Positions 22,483 to 33,754 of a DNA stretch of 64,000 bases are shown piece after piece. Below the pieces are notes generated by a model, which was given only the letters and a program-made list of their open reading frames with translations, did not search any database and was not told where the DNA came from. A program made the position numbers and the translations under genes. The DNA lies in NCBI GenBank assembly GCA_022835595.1, contig BQUP01000002.1:2404534-2468533 (forward strand), written 5' to 3'. Position 1 is the first letter of the stretch. Each line of letters begins with the position of its first letter. The DNA is from Cystobasidium ongulense (lineage: Eukaryota > Basidiomycota > Cystobasidiomycetes > Cystobasidiales > Cystobasidiaceae).

Positions 22483-25400
22483 ATGCGATGGGCGAGAGCG
22501 CAGCTCGGCTTGCTGGTGTCAGCTTCACTGCTTCTGCTGCTGCTGCTGCTCTCCATCGGTCATGTGCAATGCACGCTGGGGCAACACGTCGTAGCAGAGA
22601 CGTGTCCTGTCAATCCATTCTATTCGCTTCAACAGCCAACCTCGTGTGCTTTGAGCGAGGACATACCAGCTATACCTAAGGAGGAACATACACCAGTCAA
22701 GCTGCACGAGTCCGCTTGTCCATCTCCTGCAAATGCGCCTGGAAGCAGCCGTTCATATTCAGATGATCGCACTCCGACCTCAACGACCGAAGCTGCAGAA
22801 GCGAGTTCAGCAGATGACACCGCTAGCGCGTCTACTACATATCTATCGTCTCCTACAACCACGTCTCGAAATACCAAAGAAGACGTATGGACCGAAATAG
22901 ACGAAAGCTTAGGACAGTCATGGACAGAGGAACTCGAGGCAGAGTACGCAAAAGCACAGCGAGATTTCGAGCTGCACACTCAGGCTGCTGCTGAGAGCGC
23001 TCAAATCACTTCTCTTTCGCACTCTGGAGAAGATCTCGGTTCGAAAGATACTGCGGGAATACTCGAATTTCCTTCTTTTACCGAATGGAAAGAACGTCAT
23101 TTCGCTGCGGGTACACATCTTGGTAAAGACTCCAAGAAAGATAAAGGAGAGCGCTCACACAAGCATAAAGAGGATTATCAAAGCAAGCCAGGAAGTTCCG
23201 ATAACTTGTCGAGCCACTCGGAGCCTTCCGATAGGCGGCCCTTAGCTTCAGGCATTTGGAATGACTTGCTTGAAAGAGACACTGCCTCAACCGTTGAAGA
23301 ACAAGGTGATGAGCATGCAGCTCTTACGTCAGACGCGCAACGTATTCTGCATCCTGTCCCGCACGCTGGTACTGGCGACCCTCTGTTGGACCCGTTAATG
23401 TTCCTTCGGGACCGGACAAACTACGCATCTTTCGACTGCAGTGCTACCCTTATCCGCTCAAGCAAATCTACAAAGTTTGCATCTGCAATTCTCTCTTCGA
23501 AAAAGGACAGATACATGCTTACTCCATGTGCTGAAAAGGAAAAATACGTTATCGTGGAGCTCTGCGATGAGATCCAAATTGATAACATTGTGCTTGCCAA
23601 TTTGGAATTTTTCTCTTCTATGTTCAAGCTATTCAGAGTCAGCGGAGGTACTGCCTATCCTGATAGCGCAGGTACTTGGCATGATATTGGTACTTTCCGA
23701 GCTAGCAATGCTAGGGGTATGCAGGTAAGTTGTGCTATTCCGGGTAGGAGAGTGAGTGTAGATGGTTGAACTTAGCTTCTTTTCGTCAGGTCTTCCGCCC
23801 TCCTGAACCGGCAGGAGGAGGTTTCTACCGCTATCTTCGCATCGACTTCATATCCCACTACGGATCCGAATACTATTGTCCTGTCTCCTTACTCAAAGTC
23901 TATGGCTTGACACAGCTAGACGCGTACCGGCGAGATGAAGAGAGAGAAAGTCGACTGGCTACTGCCGACGAGCAGGAGCTGTTTGCAGAAATGGAACAGA
24001 TACAACCAGAACTTCCGCAAGAAGAGCCTGTTTACCTTCAACTTGTCGCGTCGGTCAATGTGGAACCTAAAACTGAATCATATGAGCCCGTAGACCAAAT
24101 CCAGACGAAAGAGGAAACAAGTGATGTAGCGAATACAGAGGAACCACATCAAGTATCGCTGAGTCGCACGATCTCTGCGCAAATTACGCAAGCTCCTCCA
24201 GTGTCGTCCAGATCTATCACTGTTCCACCTAGCTACTCGTCGCCAATATCCACTCAGAGCGAAAGTAGCATCGGCACCTCAGATTCGGCTGTCACGCGTA
24301 GGGCTTCGACGTCAGAGCATGTCGATACGACACTTGGCTCGTCTAGTGCAACCCAAGAGCAGTCCTCAGGTCAGAGTGCCAAAGAGGCAAAAGTCAGCGC
24401 ATTACCATCAACACGAAAGTCGACAGTCGTTGCTACGCCTTTGGCATCTGCTTCAATCTCGCAGGCGCCTCTACTTACCGTCGCTGCGCCTCCAACTAGC
24501 CCAACACATGACGCGAGTCGTGGAGGGTCTTCAGCTTCGAACAACACATCTACGACACTAGATAGGGCAAGCCAAACACCTATCAAGAGCAACAGCACCA
24601 GCATTCGTAGCAGTGCTCCCAGTATGAATGCCTCACGCCCATCCAGCAAAATACCTGGAACCAGTCCTAGCCTGACCTATAGGACGGTCAGTAACGGACC
24701 GCAGCAAGCTACTGCCTCTCCAGCGCGACGTAATGATAGCAAGCCTCAAATTATATACACTCACGGTCACCATAGCAGTTATCAGCCCAACGAATCCATC
24801 TATGGTACTATCATGAAGAGACTTCTCGCGCTTGAAGTTAATTCTACCTTGTCTACAACCTACTTGGAAGAGCAAAGCAGGATGGTTTGGGAGACATTCC
24901 GTAGGATAGAGGATCGATTGTCTAATATGGAAAATACGGTAGGCTTTGGATCGAGTCCCCAATTCTTGCGAGTGCATATACTGATATTAAAATACTGCAG
25001 CGATCCAAGTACGACCAGCTTCTTCGCCGAGTCATGCTAGACCTTGAGCTGCATCGCGCTAGACATGAAGCTGAACGGACGGAGCTCACTGGACAACTAA
25101 GTGTCCTGTCAAGGGAAATGGTCATGGAGAAGCGTTTGGGAATCGCACAGCTCATCGCTCTGATAGCTTTGATGTTCTTCGTCGTACTGACGCGGGGTTC
25201 ACCATCTTCACCAATTCTCAATCTTGCGCACCCGCGATCAGCCGCAAACGATGTAACCTTTCCTACGGCTGTCAGATCTCGACGCCCTCGATCCCTCCGA
25301 GACGAGCCGTTCGATAGCTTCCCAAATACGGACTTTCGGAGTATGCCGACGCGAGATAAACGAGGCGTTGGCTCGGGGTCTCGAGGTGGCATATACGCCA

Positions 25401-26224
25401 ATGGAAATGGCTTATCGCGGAACACTTCCGTCAAACGACCATTTAGGAATAGCAATAATATGACAAAGCGACCGTTGACGGTTCTGCCACTTAGGAAGAA
25501 CGGATTTGATTACTCTTCAAACACCTCCGATATTCTGTCACCTTTAGCAGGACCGGCTTTGTCGCCGCTGTCGAGCTCGGCACCTAGCGACAGCTTCATG
25601 CAGACTCTGGCATCTAAACGAAGCTCGAGGGCTGCATCGCCGGCCAACGTCGTCGATAGCGCAGTACTGGGCATGTCTGATAACGACCTCTCTGCCTCTA
25701 CTATCACTCTCAGGAGCTCGACACCACCTCTGTATCCAGTCCCTCCAAAAGCGCGTCGAAGCCCAGTCGAGACGTTGCGGCGAAAGTTGAAGCTTATGCA
25801 GCCTCGGCGGGCAACCTCATTAGATGAAACAGACGTAAACAAGCCACCCGACGATGTTACCAATACCAACAGTACTCCCTCCTCATCTTCCTCTTCGGTG
25901 CTAGATAGACGGAAAAGGTTCAGCCTTGGTAACGTATCTCATCTGCGGAATCGGAGCGATACCTTGAGCTCCATGGCTAGTGAAGGTGATGAGGGTAATT
26001 CAAAAGCATGGCTCTCGACATCAGAAGACAGCGGAGATGAGAACGGGAACTCGACAACACCAAGCATTGGAAGTCCGTCCTTCAGTGACTTTGCCAAACA
26101 CTCTGTACAAAATTCGCCCTCGCGGTATATACCTCCTTCTCCGGAGCCAAGCGACGCAGAAACTCCTGCTGCTCGTCATCAGGATCTCCCATCGACTTCT
26201 CCTCGGACTAGTGATAGTATATAA
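22483..26224 (+). CDS. SLP1: SUN-like ER protein of the SLP1/SUCO family
   Basis: Three exons (22483-23724, 23790-24938, 25001-26224) give 1204 residues. A signal peptide with a Leu run lies at residues 1-30. FPSFTEWKERHF near residue 200 is the family signature, and the SUN-like domain runs from about 300 to 470: ATLIRSSKSTKFASAILSS, DRYMLTPCAEKEKYVIVELC, then FYRYLRIDFISHYGSEYYCP. Ser/Thr-rich linker follows, then a predicted coiled coil (KRLLALEVN, MVWETFRRIEDRLSNME) and one membrane segment near 845-862 (GIAQLIALIALMFFVVL). In yeast, Slp1 works with Emp65 to protect folding soluble proteins in the ER. The tail of some 340 residues beyond the membrane segment, Ser/Arg-rich and presumably cytosolic, is unusually long. 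Confidence 0.93.
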
Positions 26225-26415
26225 TATCCAATAGTATTCAGTAGTAGTATCCCACAATCAATGCCTGATCGCATTGTTGTAGCATTACTTGGCGCAAACT
26301 TGCATTCGTAATATATCGTTTCGTTTCTCTTGCATAGTCTATGATACATTGCTATTGATGGAAACACGCACTGAAGGGCTGTCGACAGACACACAACGAC
26401 GTACAAAGAGATTTT

Positions 26416-28817
26416 CTAGCGGTGTACTTCCATTATTACTGAACTATCGTCGTCTTCCGCACTCCTATTAGCCATCTCTTCCACTTTCTTTCCTTCTTGT
26501 TCTGCTTTCTTTCTTGCTGTTTTCTCCTTCCACTGTTGCCCTTTGCAAATCACTAGAATCAAAGCCACTTCTGCTATGAGCAGTAATATCGCCCATCCTG
26601 TGTATAGTGGCCCGTTTCCTGCTGAGGTAAGGATCGGTTCTCCAGCTTGACTCGCTACGAATCCGATTAGACCTCGGAAGAGTGAGTTACATGATACTGC
26701 CGTACTTGCCATTCCAGTCGCGCTATCTACGATATATGCGAGAACGCAGGCATAAACCCATATAGCGGATATACCTGCTAGCACTAGCGAAATTACCGGT
26801 CCATATATTGGAACATGTTTATCGACTGTCCAAGCGCTGATATCAAGGTAAGCTTTCTCTCCTCAAGGACAATGCTTGAAAGCCTGAAGATAGACTTACT
26901 AGGCTACGAAAGCCAGAGGTATCAAGGGCATCGGAGCCAATGTTGCACGCAGTCTAAACTCAGGGACTGACTTTCCTCCATTCTTAGCTTTCAGTCTTGC
27001 AAGCACGATATCCGAGTATCGACCTCCTACAACAGAGCCGATAATATTGCCTCCGCCGAATCCTATAGAATGAAAAACAGAAAATTAGACTTGCCTCAGC
27101 TGCGGTTATCATGAGTTTGGCTTACCAAGTAAAACTAAACCGACTTTCAAGGAGTTGTAATTATATGGTGGATTTGCAAAAGATAAAGCAGCGGTATACT
27201 TGACAAGCGAACCGATTGTCAGATAGAATTCGCCAAGCTTTCACTGGCCAACCTACTGTCAAACTGTACTGAGCTCCGAAAAGTAGACCGGAGGCTACAA
27301 CGGCCAGAAAATTGCTGGGCTGTCTAAGGACTTTTCCAACCGCAGCAAGCGGACTGAGACCACAACAATGTCAGTCTTCAATTGCAAGATTCAACGATCT
27401 GAGATGTAGCTTACTTGACGTCTCGGAAGGAGACCTTTACAGGAATTTCTTCGCCAGTCTCGGTCGTCACCTTTGTCAATCCTGCACCCATGCCTAGCTT
27501 CTTTTTTGCATCCATCATGATTTTCTTATTTGTAGCTCGTTCTAAATCTTCCTTCTCTGCTACTTTACCATTCTTCAGTTCTGCTGAAGATTTAGTATTG
27601 GTTCTATTCCAGGGCAATTTCCTCCCTGATTGGTTTGGTAAAGCAGTACCATCCCTAGCAGCTTGAAAAGCCGCTTCTTTTCTAGATTCATCTTTCAATT
27701 TAGCGGCAATGACAGCACGTTTATATGCAGCTCTCCAAGCTAAACTTCTTTCTTTTCTGAATGTATCTTGGAAGAATATTGACCATACGAACACTAATGA
27801 TGCGTATGCGAACATGAACCAGAATGTCGTTCTCCATTCAGGTTCTGTTAATGATAAAGCTCCACCTAGTAGAGTGCCTACACTCGGTCCGAGAACAGGA
27901 AAGAGATAATAGATTCCGACCATGGTACCTCGTTCGTGAGGATCGTAGATGTCGGCCTGTAGGCCAAAGCTAGGTTTGTCAATGACCTTCTGCTGGATCG
28001 GACAAGAGAAGAGAGAAAGGTCAAACCTACTAATGTGCCTCCTCCAATCGTCAGAACCGCACTACCTCCACACGCACTCAAGACCCTCATAGCCAGGAAC
28101 AAGCCCGGGCTATTCGAAAGTGCACAGCCTAGCTGAGTGAGTGCGAACATAGCAAAAGAAACCATATAAACGATCTTCCTGCCATAAATTTCTGAAATAC
28201 CAGCCCATAACATGGGTATGATACCTTGTAAAAGAATGAATAGAGAGACTGAGAGATTGATGATTTGCTGAGAGGCATTTAAGTCGCGCTTTAAGCTATC
28301 TATGGCTGGGAAGAAGATATTTGCTGCCATTCCTGCTGTTAATGAGGCTATGCATACGAATAGAAATGCTCGGTTTTTGCGTGCTTTTGACCATTTCCGC
28401 GGATCATCTTCGACTGTGAGTACCGTACATGTAGAGATTGTATGCGACATGCGTAAAATCAGGCGGGATCGGCGGAGTTGTACCAAAAGGACGAGGTCAG
28501 CTTCTTTTCACGCGCGGCTTGATTGAGACCTAATGCGGACCTGCAACATGCTCCACATCGAGCTCTTGCGCAGCTTCATGCACTGCATGCTTCTCTACAT
28601 CAGTCGTGGCTCGATCATCCACTGCATCCACTTTATCTGCAGATTGTCGCTTGCTCGCAGCTCTTGACGGTGCTACGGGTGCATTGTCTTCAGCATGGCC
28701 ATCAACATGTTCCGCGAGTATAGCAGACTGTCCAGCTGCGGCTTCTTCCAGGGTTGGTGACTCGTCCGCCGGCGTGTGGCTGCCAGTTTGACCGTGACGC
28801 TGAGATGTATCGGCCAT
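26416..28817 (-). CDS. MFS transporter, DHA1 drug:H+ antiporter type
   Basis: Seven exons (28817-28541, 28413-28031, 27956-27415, 27353-27257, 27198-27126, 27062-26900, 26836-26416) give 651 residues. An acidic N-terminal tail of about 90 residues precedes the transporter. Marks of the family are NIFFPAIDSLKRDLN in helix 1, LWAGISEIYGRKIVY (motif A), GGGTLADIYDPHERGT (the DHA1 motif C/loop region), LGPSVGTLLGG and W-R-x-x-F-W in helix 5/6, and DVNPLAAVGKVLRQPSNF opening the second half. It most resembles QDR/DTR1-like transporters, exporting drugs, polyamines or small acids; substrate cannot be told. A long charged central loop carries Lys-rich repeats. Six of the seven introns are 58-127 nt with clean GT..AG. 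Confidence 0.93.
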
Positions 28818-29278
28818 TCGCTTTCGAGGCCATGCAAGGCTGGCTGCGTTATCAAGATGTAGCAATGCTATACACACTCATTGTAAGAGCAGAGGCAACC
28901 CGCGCTATCTTATAATATGATATCTTGCAGAACTCCGCCCGTGCCGAGAAAGAAAGCTGTATTTGGAGTCTTTGGACAACTCGGCAGGCCGAACGAAAGC
29001 GAGCCTACAAATAAGCGATCTGGGCAGAAGCCAGGACAGTAGCAGAGGTCAGGGCAAGGCTTCCACGAGGCAAGCGACTGACAAGGCCGCTGCCGCTGAC
29101 ATGCAGTGCTCCCATACTGCTTCATAAACGCCTACTTGCGCCTTGTCGGGTATTTGCCACTGTCGTTATAGCGCAGCCTCGGCTACTTCCGTGCGCCGAG
29201 CTGCCTGCTACTGCTCTGCTTTGTACAATTGCACAAGTCCCACCTGTTCGCGTAGCAGACAAGTTAGCAGACACTTCA
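28818..29278. other. spacer between MFS gene and F-box-like ORF
   Basis: Divergent intergenic region of about 460 bases that should hold both promoters. No named element seen. Confidence 0.4.
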
Positions 29279-29568
29279 TGTCTTCAAGCTGCAATACCGC
29301 TAGCCTGTCTGACAACCTTCCATTCAATATCTCGTTGGACTTCGACGAGATCATAGAGCAGATCATGCTCGCCTGCGATCCCTACACTGCCATTGCAATG
29401 ACACAGACTTGCAGATATATGAATGGTAGATTCAATAACGAGGTATTCTGGAAGGAATACTCGCTTCCCATGAGATGTCGACATCTCCTTCCTGGACAGA
29501 AGCTCGAAGACATAAAGGAAGATAGCTATCTTGAATATGTCACTGCACGAGCACGACCGTTAAGCTGA
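29279..29568 (+). CDS. F-box-like protein, 3' end uncertain
   Basis: The frame from the ATG at 29279 (MSSSCNTASLSD) encodes an F-box-like unit at residues about 17-62: ISLDFDEIIEQIMLACDPYT then AIAMTQTCRYMNGRFNNEVFW. F-box domains bind Skp1 to form SCF ubiquitin ligases. After about 95 residues the frame closes at 29566-29568. A good acceptor at 29613 (GTAACGGCAG) suggests more exons, but no donor gives a convincing continuation. So it may be a short F-box protein, a gene fragment, or a longer gene with a second exon I cannot define. The frame is open further upstream without added family signal. Confidence 0.5.
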
Positions 29569-29859
29569 AGTAAGGTCAGCTTGAAGCTACACGTTTCTGA
29601 CCTGTAACGGCAGAGATCCTCTCCGTGTCCCGACATCCCAAGTACGACGGTCCAACGCTGTTCTCTGTGAATTTCACAAAAGGGCTCGTTGCCAATTTAT
29701 CAGTGTACAACGAGCACAAGACAAAAGCTGGAACTGTTCACGAACAAGCGTTCTTCCATGCACAACATTATATCTTCTCTCTCTCTTTCGCTCCACCCAA
29801 CAACCCTTCTTAAGACTTATACCACATTCTACCCAGTCCAGATTTCTACAGCTGCAACA

Positions 29860-30367
29860 ATGGTAGTCGACGTCATGCCATGGCTAGTAAACATGCGTAG
29901 ACTAGATCGATACAACATCATGAACACATATGACAGATGGGCAGAAGAGATTCAAGCTCTACTAGCTATATCTGGTCTCTCAAAAGCAATTGGCGAAAAA
30001 GGAGGTGAAGGAGATGATACCGCTAGACCTATCATTATGCTCTCCCTCGAAAGAGATCTAAGAGATTTCATGGCTGGTAAAATCAACGCCAATAATGCTG
30101 TTGATCTCTGGAATGGTATCAAGAAGGCTAAGAAGGTTCTCGTGAGTGTTACTTTGTTCAACGTGCATACCCTCCGCTTCGCCGGCCGTGGTGGCGGGTT
30201 GAACGAGCGCGCCACTTCTGTAAAACTAGACTGACTCTACGTCTCCACTCATACTACACTTACAGGAGGATGAAGAGAAGGCTGCAGCCGCTAGATCCCC
30301 TCGAGCTAATCTCAACAATGATTTCGCAAGCCTGAATGTGGGAGGATCTACAACTGGATGGGCTTGA
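29860..30367 (+). CDS. small Copia-Gag-like gene, copy A
   Basis: Two exons (29860-30141 and 30266-30367) give a 127-residue protein that looks whole. The first exon resembles the N-terminal half of Ty1/Copia Gag (UBN2/Retrotran_gag type): PWLVNMRRLDRYN, then YDRWAEEIQALLAISGL, and AVDLWNGIKKAKKV. The second exon adds a short acidic then Ser/Asn-rich tail. There is no CCHC knuckle, protease, integrase or reverse transcriptase nearby and no LTR was seen. A CT-rich leader precedes the ATG, as in ordinary host genes. It shares layout and a phase-0 intron with copy B 0.7 kb downstream. Either a host gene derived from an old element or a small remnant; intact splicing favours the former. Confidence 0.6.
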
Positions 30368-31058
30368 AGGCTATCCCTTCGAAGAGATCTGCGTGCTGTC
30401 ATGACTTCAAGTAAGCCACCGAAGGATCTTGACCCGTTCAAAGACTACCGTACCAGACTAATTTTGTTTCATTGCTGTTTCAAGATATTGCACGATTTCA
30501 AGCCGGCACCCACTATCCAACTCTCTTATGCTCGAGACTCTGCGCGACCCCATGATACGCATGCTTGTAACTATACTGGCGGGTGCGCCTCGCAGACTAC
30601 GGTATTGAAAGTTTCTATCACTCTCTCTTCCTATTTGGCTACGCAATTCTCGAAATTTAGTCCGCCCCAGCCTGATCACTATGATTATGATATCGGAGAC
30701 TAGCCCAGCTGAGTCCCTGAACATTGATGAGTGTACCTGTAACACTTTCTCCGAAGCTAGCTTTACTGCGGTAGTATACCGTACTCCGATACAAACAGCG
30801 GGACCGGTTTCATAGCAACGCAAAACTTACCTGAAACACTCGGGCAGTGTCGCAAAGAGAGTACCCACCCTGCCACCTCGGGGAAACACCGTCTCCATGG
30901 CTACGGTATACTTCAGGCGTTTCAGCTTGTCTAAGGAGTGGTCTTGAATCTTCTTTCTTTTCTTTTCTTTTCTTTTTTCTTCCTTTCCTTTCCTTCCTGC
31001 ATTCCCAAATCTCCCACGTTCGCTCGGCACTCCATCACTCTCCTACTCTAGTTGCACC
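30368..31058. promoter_or_regulatory. spacer with pyrimidine-rich leader of copy B
   Basis: About 690 bases between the two Gag-like genes. The last 110 bases contain a strong TTTTC/TTCCT tract (about 30950-31000), typical of fungal 5' leaders and core promoters. An ORF on + at 30401 lacks family signal. Confidence 0.5.
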
Positions 31059-31485
31059 ATGTGGATCACAAAACCAGCCACAGTGGCAGCGTCAGTTACG
31101 CCCTATCTACCTAGCATAAAGAAGCTCAGTACCGAGAGCACCCATGAAGACTATCAGGACTGGCAGTTGGAAATTGGCCTACTGCTGAGACTATGCGGTA
31201 TCGCAAGCACCGTCGAGGCTTCTGGGAACATACATTGCTCTAATGATGCTCAAGAGCAGTGTTATGCAATCATGTGCCTCACTATGACGTCGACTTTAAG
31301 ATCTCGCCTGAATGTCACGCTGGACCGTAAATCGGGCTACCTCGTAACGCATGACTTGTCTGAGAAGCTCGCAAAGTTTGTGAGTAGTGATCAGATAGTA
31401 CTGTAACTTGACTAGTATAACTGAAGATGCTTTTCTCTTCTCATAGTTTGACGAAAAGAGGACGCATGATTGCACCAACCAATAG
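31059..31485 (+). CDS. small Copia-Gag-like gene, copy B
   Basis: Two exons (31059-31379, 31447-31485) give 119 residues and look whole. The pattern PYLPSIKKLST, YQDWQLEIGLLLRLCGI, then a Cys/Met-rich helical region matches copy A: P-aromatic-L, two basic residues and Leu, Y-x-x-W-x-x-E-I-x-x-L-L, then Gly plus aliphatic. This is the order of conserved positions in Copia-type Gag N-terminal domains. The phase-0 intron sits near the end as in copy A. No other retroelement parts are adjacent. Sequence divergence from copy A is high outside these positions, so the pair is old. Function is unknown. Confidence 0.55.
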
Positions 31486-31863
31486 CCCATCAACGGGAAA
31501 TGGAGCATCATCTAATCGTAGATCGGGGGAAGATTGATATAGATAGCGTATTCGAACCGTGTCAGCAGTCTTCGTTATGTCCCTTCAGTTTTCAAACCCA
31601 TATGTTCAAGAAGAGGTCGAGGTAGTCCACAAACAGGCAGCTTTGGCGTCGCTCATTCATATATTTTGGGATCTTTCACGTTCGACTATAATATTCGACT
31701 TTTGCAAACTAAACCGTTTCCGATGACTTATCCTACAATTTGTCATTTACTTTTGTTCTCAAGCATAAGCATTAACTTTTCTTCTCTTTCCTTTTCCATT
31801 TTATTGTCCTCCTCATTTATCTTGTTCTCATGGATAGCATCCTTTTCAGGTACTGATTTTTTT
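31486..31863. other. T-rich convergent 3' region
   Basis: Convergent 3' ends of Gag-like copy B and the NmrA-like gene. T-rich from about 31740. No further gene supported. Confidence 0.5.
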
Positions 31864-32951
31864 TTACGATTCCGTCTTTCTCTTCTTCTTACTTGGTTCA
31901 TCCCCATTTTTCGGTTTGAATTCTTCCGCATAGGTTTTGAAGAAATCCACCGGTTGTTGAGGGTGATTTCCCGTAAGGTCATGAAAAGCGTTTGTCGAAA
32001 TATAATTAGTTTTACCTTCTTTAACTAAGGAATAATATTCTAATAAATATTCTTTTTCAGAATTATCATGATGACCTGCTTGTTGATGTAGCACTCTTTT
32101 AGCTTCTCTAGGTGAAATATCTTCAAACTTCATTGTAGTTCCTAATGCTTGCGTGGCTGCTTCTGCTAATTCATCTCCTGTTGCTAACATTGGTCCTGTT
32201 ATTGTGATCAATTGACCTCTACATTCATCACCAAATCCATGCTCTCCTTTACTAGAGAGAACTGTTGCGGCTGCTTGAGCGACATCACCTAGTGATACGG
32301 GTGCGAATTTGTGGTCTTTTCCAACTGGAAGTGGGAGTACACCATCTTGTTGTGCATTTGGTGCGTAGAGGAGGAGGTTCTCAGCATAGAAACCGGCTCT
32401 GCAGGCATACCCAAAAGGGTTACTTTAGATTCAAGCAGGAGGCGAGACAGAGAGGTAGAAGTGACGCACCTCATAATACAAGGAGAATGACCTAGCGGAA
32501 CATTAGGATCTCCTTTATTCTTCATAACTTCCACTTCAAGATCAACAAACTCTCTCAATCTAGGTTGTTTATCTCTTTCCGCAAGATCTGCACCTGCTGA
32601 ACTGATAAAGAGTACATTTTGAACGGTACCCGATTCTCTAGCAGCTTGGATCATTTCTAGTGTAATATCGTATTTATCGACATGAGTAGGAGGGATTAGG
32701 CAGATTGTATCGCATCCTGTTTCTTTTAGTGATTGAATCACTTCCTTCACTCTTCCTGGTTTGTGTGGGACCACCTTTGCCCCTAGCTTGTGTAGCTCTT
32801 TTGCTCTTGCCGATGAAGGGTGCAAGGTGAGCGCGGTGACAGAGTCGACGGATTTCTTGTAGCTGTCGCTGGTCAAGAGCAGCTCGGCGATGAGGAAGCC
32901 GGTCTGACCGTCTGCTGCTGTGATGCAGACGTTGCGGGGAGCTGGGGCCAT
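31864..32951 (-). CDS. NmrA-like NAD(P)-binding protein
   Basis: Two exons (32951-32470, 32398-31864) give 338 residues. The N-terminus VCITAADGQTGFLIAELLL is a Rossmann dinucleotide motif in the GxxGxxx form of atypical short-chain dehydrogenases. VLFISSAGADL and SPCIMRAGFYAENLL match the NmrA/TMR family, including the position of the Asn before two Leu. LPLPVGKDHKFAPVSLGDVA and GQLITITGP complete the pattern. Such proteins act as redox sensors or NAD(P)H-dependent reductases; the substrate is not evident. The C-terminus is Lys-rich (PSKKKRKTES) and looks like a nuclear localisation signal, which fits a regulator more than a metabolic enzyme. Confidence 0.9.
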
Positions 32952-33005
32952 GGTCGTCTAACTTGAGTGTGTGTTCAGTGGTGTCGTCAGTGATGGATGG
33001 ATGGA

Positions 33006-33038
33006 AAGAGAGAGAGAGAGCGAGCGAGAGAGAGTGAG
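33006..33038. repeat. GA dinucleotide microsatellite
   Basis: Near-pure GA/AG run interrupted by CGAG units, in the leader of the NmrA-like gene. Confidence 0.9.
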
Positions 33039-33096
33039 CACAACTACATGCATGCACTCCAATCATCGTCGTCGCCTATGTCATGATGATCTCCTC

Positions 33097-33125
33097 CATC
33101 ATTATCATCATCATCATCGTCGTCG
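33097..33125. repeat. ATC trinucleotide microsatellite
   Basis: CATCATTATCATCATCATCA followed by CGTCGTC, upstream of the NmrA-like gene. Confidence 0.85.
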
Positions 33126-33314
33126 GCCATTGACGCAAGCAGGAGACCCGTGACTGTTTCTCGACGATCCATCCTGCCGCTTGCTTTCGAAACCTTGATT
33201 CAGTGGACGATCCACCATGGCAATATACTGTGACACACTTGCGTTGGTTCAAAGAGCAGCTCTTGCATCACCTCACCCATCCGTCGAATTGCCTTCCATC
33301 GACGAGATCCATCC

Positions 33315-33651
33315 ATGCGATTGTCGACGGCCTCATCTCACGGTCGGCCGAGCGAGGTAACACTCTATCTTGACACTGTGTTCATTGTCCACCTCGTCAA
33401 GACGATTCGACACCATCCTGTCAATTGTAGTGCACCTCGTCGAAAGCAAAGGCAATGGACGTGATGGGTGAATCTTCACGAAAGCACAAGGTGATCGACC
33501 AGCGTATCCCTACAGAGATTGGTATACAATACAATGGTATGCGGCTAAGAGGACTAACTATGCAATCCTACATTACGACATACTAGAGCGAGCTAGGCAA
33601 GTCCAGGAAAAAAGACTGATAGCTGGTGCTGTCATGACCAAAGCTAAGTAA
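33315..33651 (+). CDS. small charged protein of unknown function, 65 residues
   Basis: Three exons (33315-33356, 33431-33521, 33587-33651) connect in phase with normal introns; the second has a GACTAAC branch site. The product is rich in Lys, Arg, Glu and Met: MRLSTASSHGRP, AMDVMGESSRKHKVID, RIPTEIERARQVQEKRLIAG. I recognise no family. The stop overlaps a possible donor (AAGTAAAG); splicing to an AG at 33728 would extend the protein by about 40 residues, but that exon would overlap the last exon of the convergent PMP3-family gene, so the short form is preferred. An alternative start at 33217 in another frame gives a less protein-like product. Confidence 0.5.
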
Positions 33652-33754
33652 AGCACAGCACGTGACTTGGCTGAACGGAAGGACTTCTACAATCCAAGTG
33701 TACAAGGGCTGTCTGCCCATCTCTGCAGAGACGACAAGAAGCTTCAGTCATTTT

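Noticed and set aside
30401-30703. 100-codon + ORF downstream of Gag-like copy A
   Set aside because: No start context or family; best explained as 3' UTR.
29860-31485. A complete LTR retrotransposon around the Gag-like pair
   Set aside because: No flanking long repeats, and no protease, integrase or reverse transcriptase frames were found on either strand nearby.
33217-33464. Alternative 57-residue two-exon protein starting at 33217
   Set aside because: In another frame of the same exons; the frame from 33315 continues through three exons with better composition.
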